Positions 5,232 to 6,009 of a DNA stretch of 6,009 nt are shown here, piece after piece. Numbering within the stretch: the first letter of the stretch is position 1; the number at the start of each line of letters is the position of its first letter. A program made the translations under genes and the position numbers. The stretch is from NCBI GenBank assembly GCA_947589205.1, contig CANQCJ010000137.1:1-6009 (forward strand), given 5' to 3'. The notes under the pieces are model-generated. The model saw nothing but the letters and a program-made list of their open reading frames with translations. It was not told where the DNA came from and ran no database searches. The stretch is from an uncultured Ruminococcus sp. (GTDB lineage Bacteria; Bacillota; Clostridia; Oscillospirales; Ruminococcaceae).

Positions 5232-5259
5232 ATAAGATCAAAAATAAAATGATATACGA

Positions 5260-5284
5260 TCGGTCTGGCAGTACGGCTGACCGA
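5260..5284 (+). other. Small inverted repeat before the serine hydrolase
   Basis: TCGGTC (5260-5265) and GACCGA (5279-5284) are complementary around a 13-base loop, in the 81-base gap between the permease and the hydrolase. There is no T-tract, so it is not a terminator. It could be an operator or an RNA hairpin; chance is also possible. No convincing separate promoter is visible in this gap, so the hydrolase may depend on read-through. Confidence 0.25.
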
Positions 5285-5312
5285 CAAATCGAGATCATTA
5301 TCGAGGTGTGTA

Positions 5313-6009
5313 ATGAAAAAATCTAATAAGATATTTTTAGCATTGCTATTTGTCAGCTTGGTTTTTATTATTGGTTTTGGAACGACCCAAACAAGCTCCC
5401 ATGCCGACAGCAGCGGCAATGTTATCGAGAGAGCCGACGCTTATCTTTCAGACGCCGCCGCTAAGGCACATTTTCCGTCAATGTCGATAACGATCGTTGA
5501 CAAAGAAAACGTTCTGCTTTCCAAAACCTATGGGAATTGCAAAAGCGCGGACACTCCGTATCTGCTCGGCTCGGTAAGCAAATCGTTTACTGCTCTTTGC
5601 ATTATGCAGCTTGCAGAACAAGGCAAAATTGATTTAGATGCAAATATAGAAGAATATCTGCCGGATTCAACAGACGGCAAACAGATAACGGTCAGGCAGC
5701 TTTTAAATCATACCGGCGGACTTGGAGAACATCAGGATCTCGATAATTACCATATAGCAGGTGAGCAAGGCGTTCATACATACGCAAATGTAAATTACTC
5801 CTTGCTTGGCAAAATAATTGAAGCCGTAAGCGGTAAAAGCTATGAAAGCTATATAACGGAAAATGTGTTTGAGCCTTTAAATATGTCAAATTCTGCGGCA
5901 GCGCTTGAAAAAAGCTTGGAAAACGGTTTGATCGACGGCTATGAGAATTGGTTTGGTCTCAATATAAAAACAGAGCCTAATTATCCAAGCTCCGACAGCG
6001 ATTGGATCT
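5313..6009 (+). CDS. Exported beta-lactamase-family serine hydrolase (class C/PBP-like), 3' truncated by window edge
   Basis: The 232 residues visible from ATG 5313 (GAGGTG at 5303-5308 serves as ribosome binding site) continue off the right edge. Residues 1-31 are a signal peptide or membrane anchor: a basic MKKSNK start and a hydrophobic FLALLFVSLVFIIGFG core. The catalytic SxxK is S87-V-S-K90 in LLGSVSKSFTA. The second motif YxN is Y157-A-N159 in TYANVNYSLLGKI. LNHTGGL at 131-137 is the conserved family loop. The third motif (KTG or HxG) would lie beyond the window. The family includes D-aminopeptidases, esterases, penicillin-binding-protein-like carboxypeptidases and CubicO-type proteins, so the substrate is open. 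It lies 81 bases after the permease on the same strand and may be co-transcribed with it. Confidence 0.9.
   Translation, partial: MKKSNKIFLALLFVSLVFIIGFGTTQTSSHADSSGNVIERADAYLSDAAAKAHFPSMSITIVDKENVLLSKTYGNCKSADTPYLLGSVSKSFTALCIMQLAEQGKIDLDANIEEYLPDSTDGKQITVRQLLNHTGGLGEHQDLDNYHIAGEQGVHTYANVNYSLLGKIIEAVSGKSYESYITENVFEPLNMSNSAAALEKSLENGLIDGYENWFGLNIKTEPNYPSSDSDWI

Noticed and set aside
1..6009. CRISPR arrays, tRNA or rRNA genes, insertion-sequence ends
   Set aside because: No spaced identical repeats, cloverleaf-like sequences, rRNA motifs or transposase reading frames were seen.

Overview
The window looks like part of a low-to-mid GC Clostridia chromosome (Bacillota), plausibly a gut Ruminococcaceae/Oscillospiraceae or Eubacterium siraeum-like species. 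This rests on the sigma-A promoters (TTGAAA/TTGACT, 17-bp spacers, TGn-TATAAT), the clostridial style of the ECF sigma factor and its partner, the FtsX-type permease, and a bacterial serpin. Serpins are rare in bacteria but known from gut Clostridia such as E. siraeum. The species assignment is an inference.

Layout, left to right. (1) Bases 1-80, minus strand: a broken piece of a VirD4/TraG-like conjugation coupling ATPase, the scar of an integrative conjugative element. (2) 127-976: a promoter and an intact metallo-beta-lactamase-fold hydrolase. (3) 977-1270: a decayed coding remnant, a perfect 16-bp palindrome and a strong intrinsic terminator. (4) 1282-3592: the core module, a promoter followed by an ECF sigma factor. 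The sigma gene overlaps by 4 bases a gene for a single-pass membrane protein. That protein has a short basic cytoplasmic N-terminus of the clostridial anti-sigma type and an extracellular domain that is a whole serpin. A terminator closes the unit. (5) 3605-3914: a 43-codon minus-strand gene and its promoter, back to back with a plus-strand promoter; a 14-bp tandem repeat lies between the two. (6) 3932-5231: a frame-disrupted FtsX-like ABC permease with its first membrane segment apparently lost. Its two large pieces are separated by what looks like one extra A in an A-run at 4786-4790. (7) 5313 to the right edge: the start of an exported beta-lactamase-family serine hydrolase with SxxK and YxN motifs.

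The most interesting object is the sigma factor/serpin pair. Clostridial ECF sigma genes are commonly followed by a single-pass membrane protein that acts, or is presumed to act, as the anti-sigma factor. Here its outer part is a protease-inhibitor fold that changes shape when a protease cuts it. The simplest hypothesis is a protease-sensing surface switch, in which attack on the serpin loop changes the state of the cytoplasmic tail and frees the sigma factor. The gene order and domains are visible in the sequence; the mechanism is inference.

The neighbourhood shows heavy turnover: a truncated conjugation gene, a frame-shifted remnant, a very short gene that retains a good promoter, and a decaying permease. 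It reads as an accessory region.
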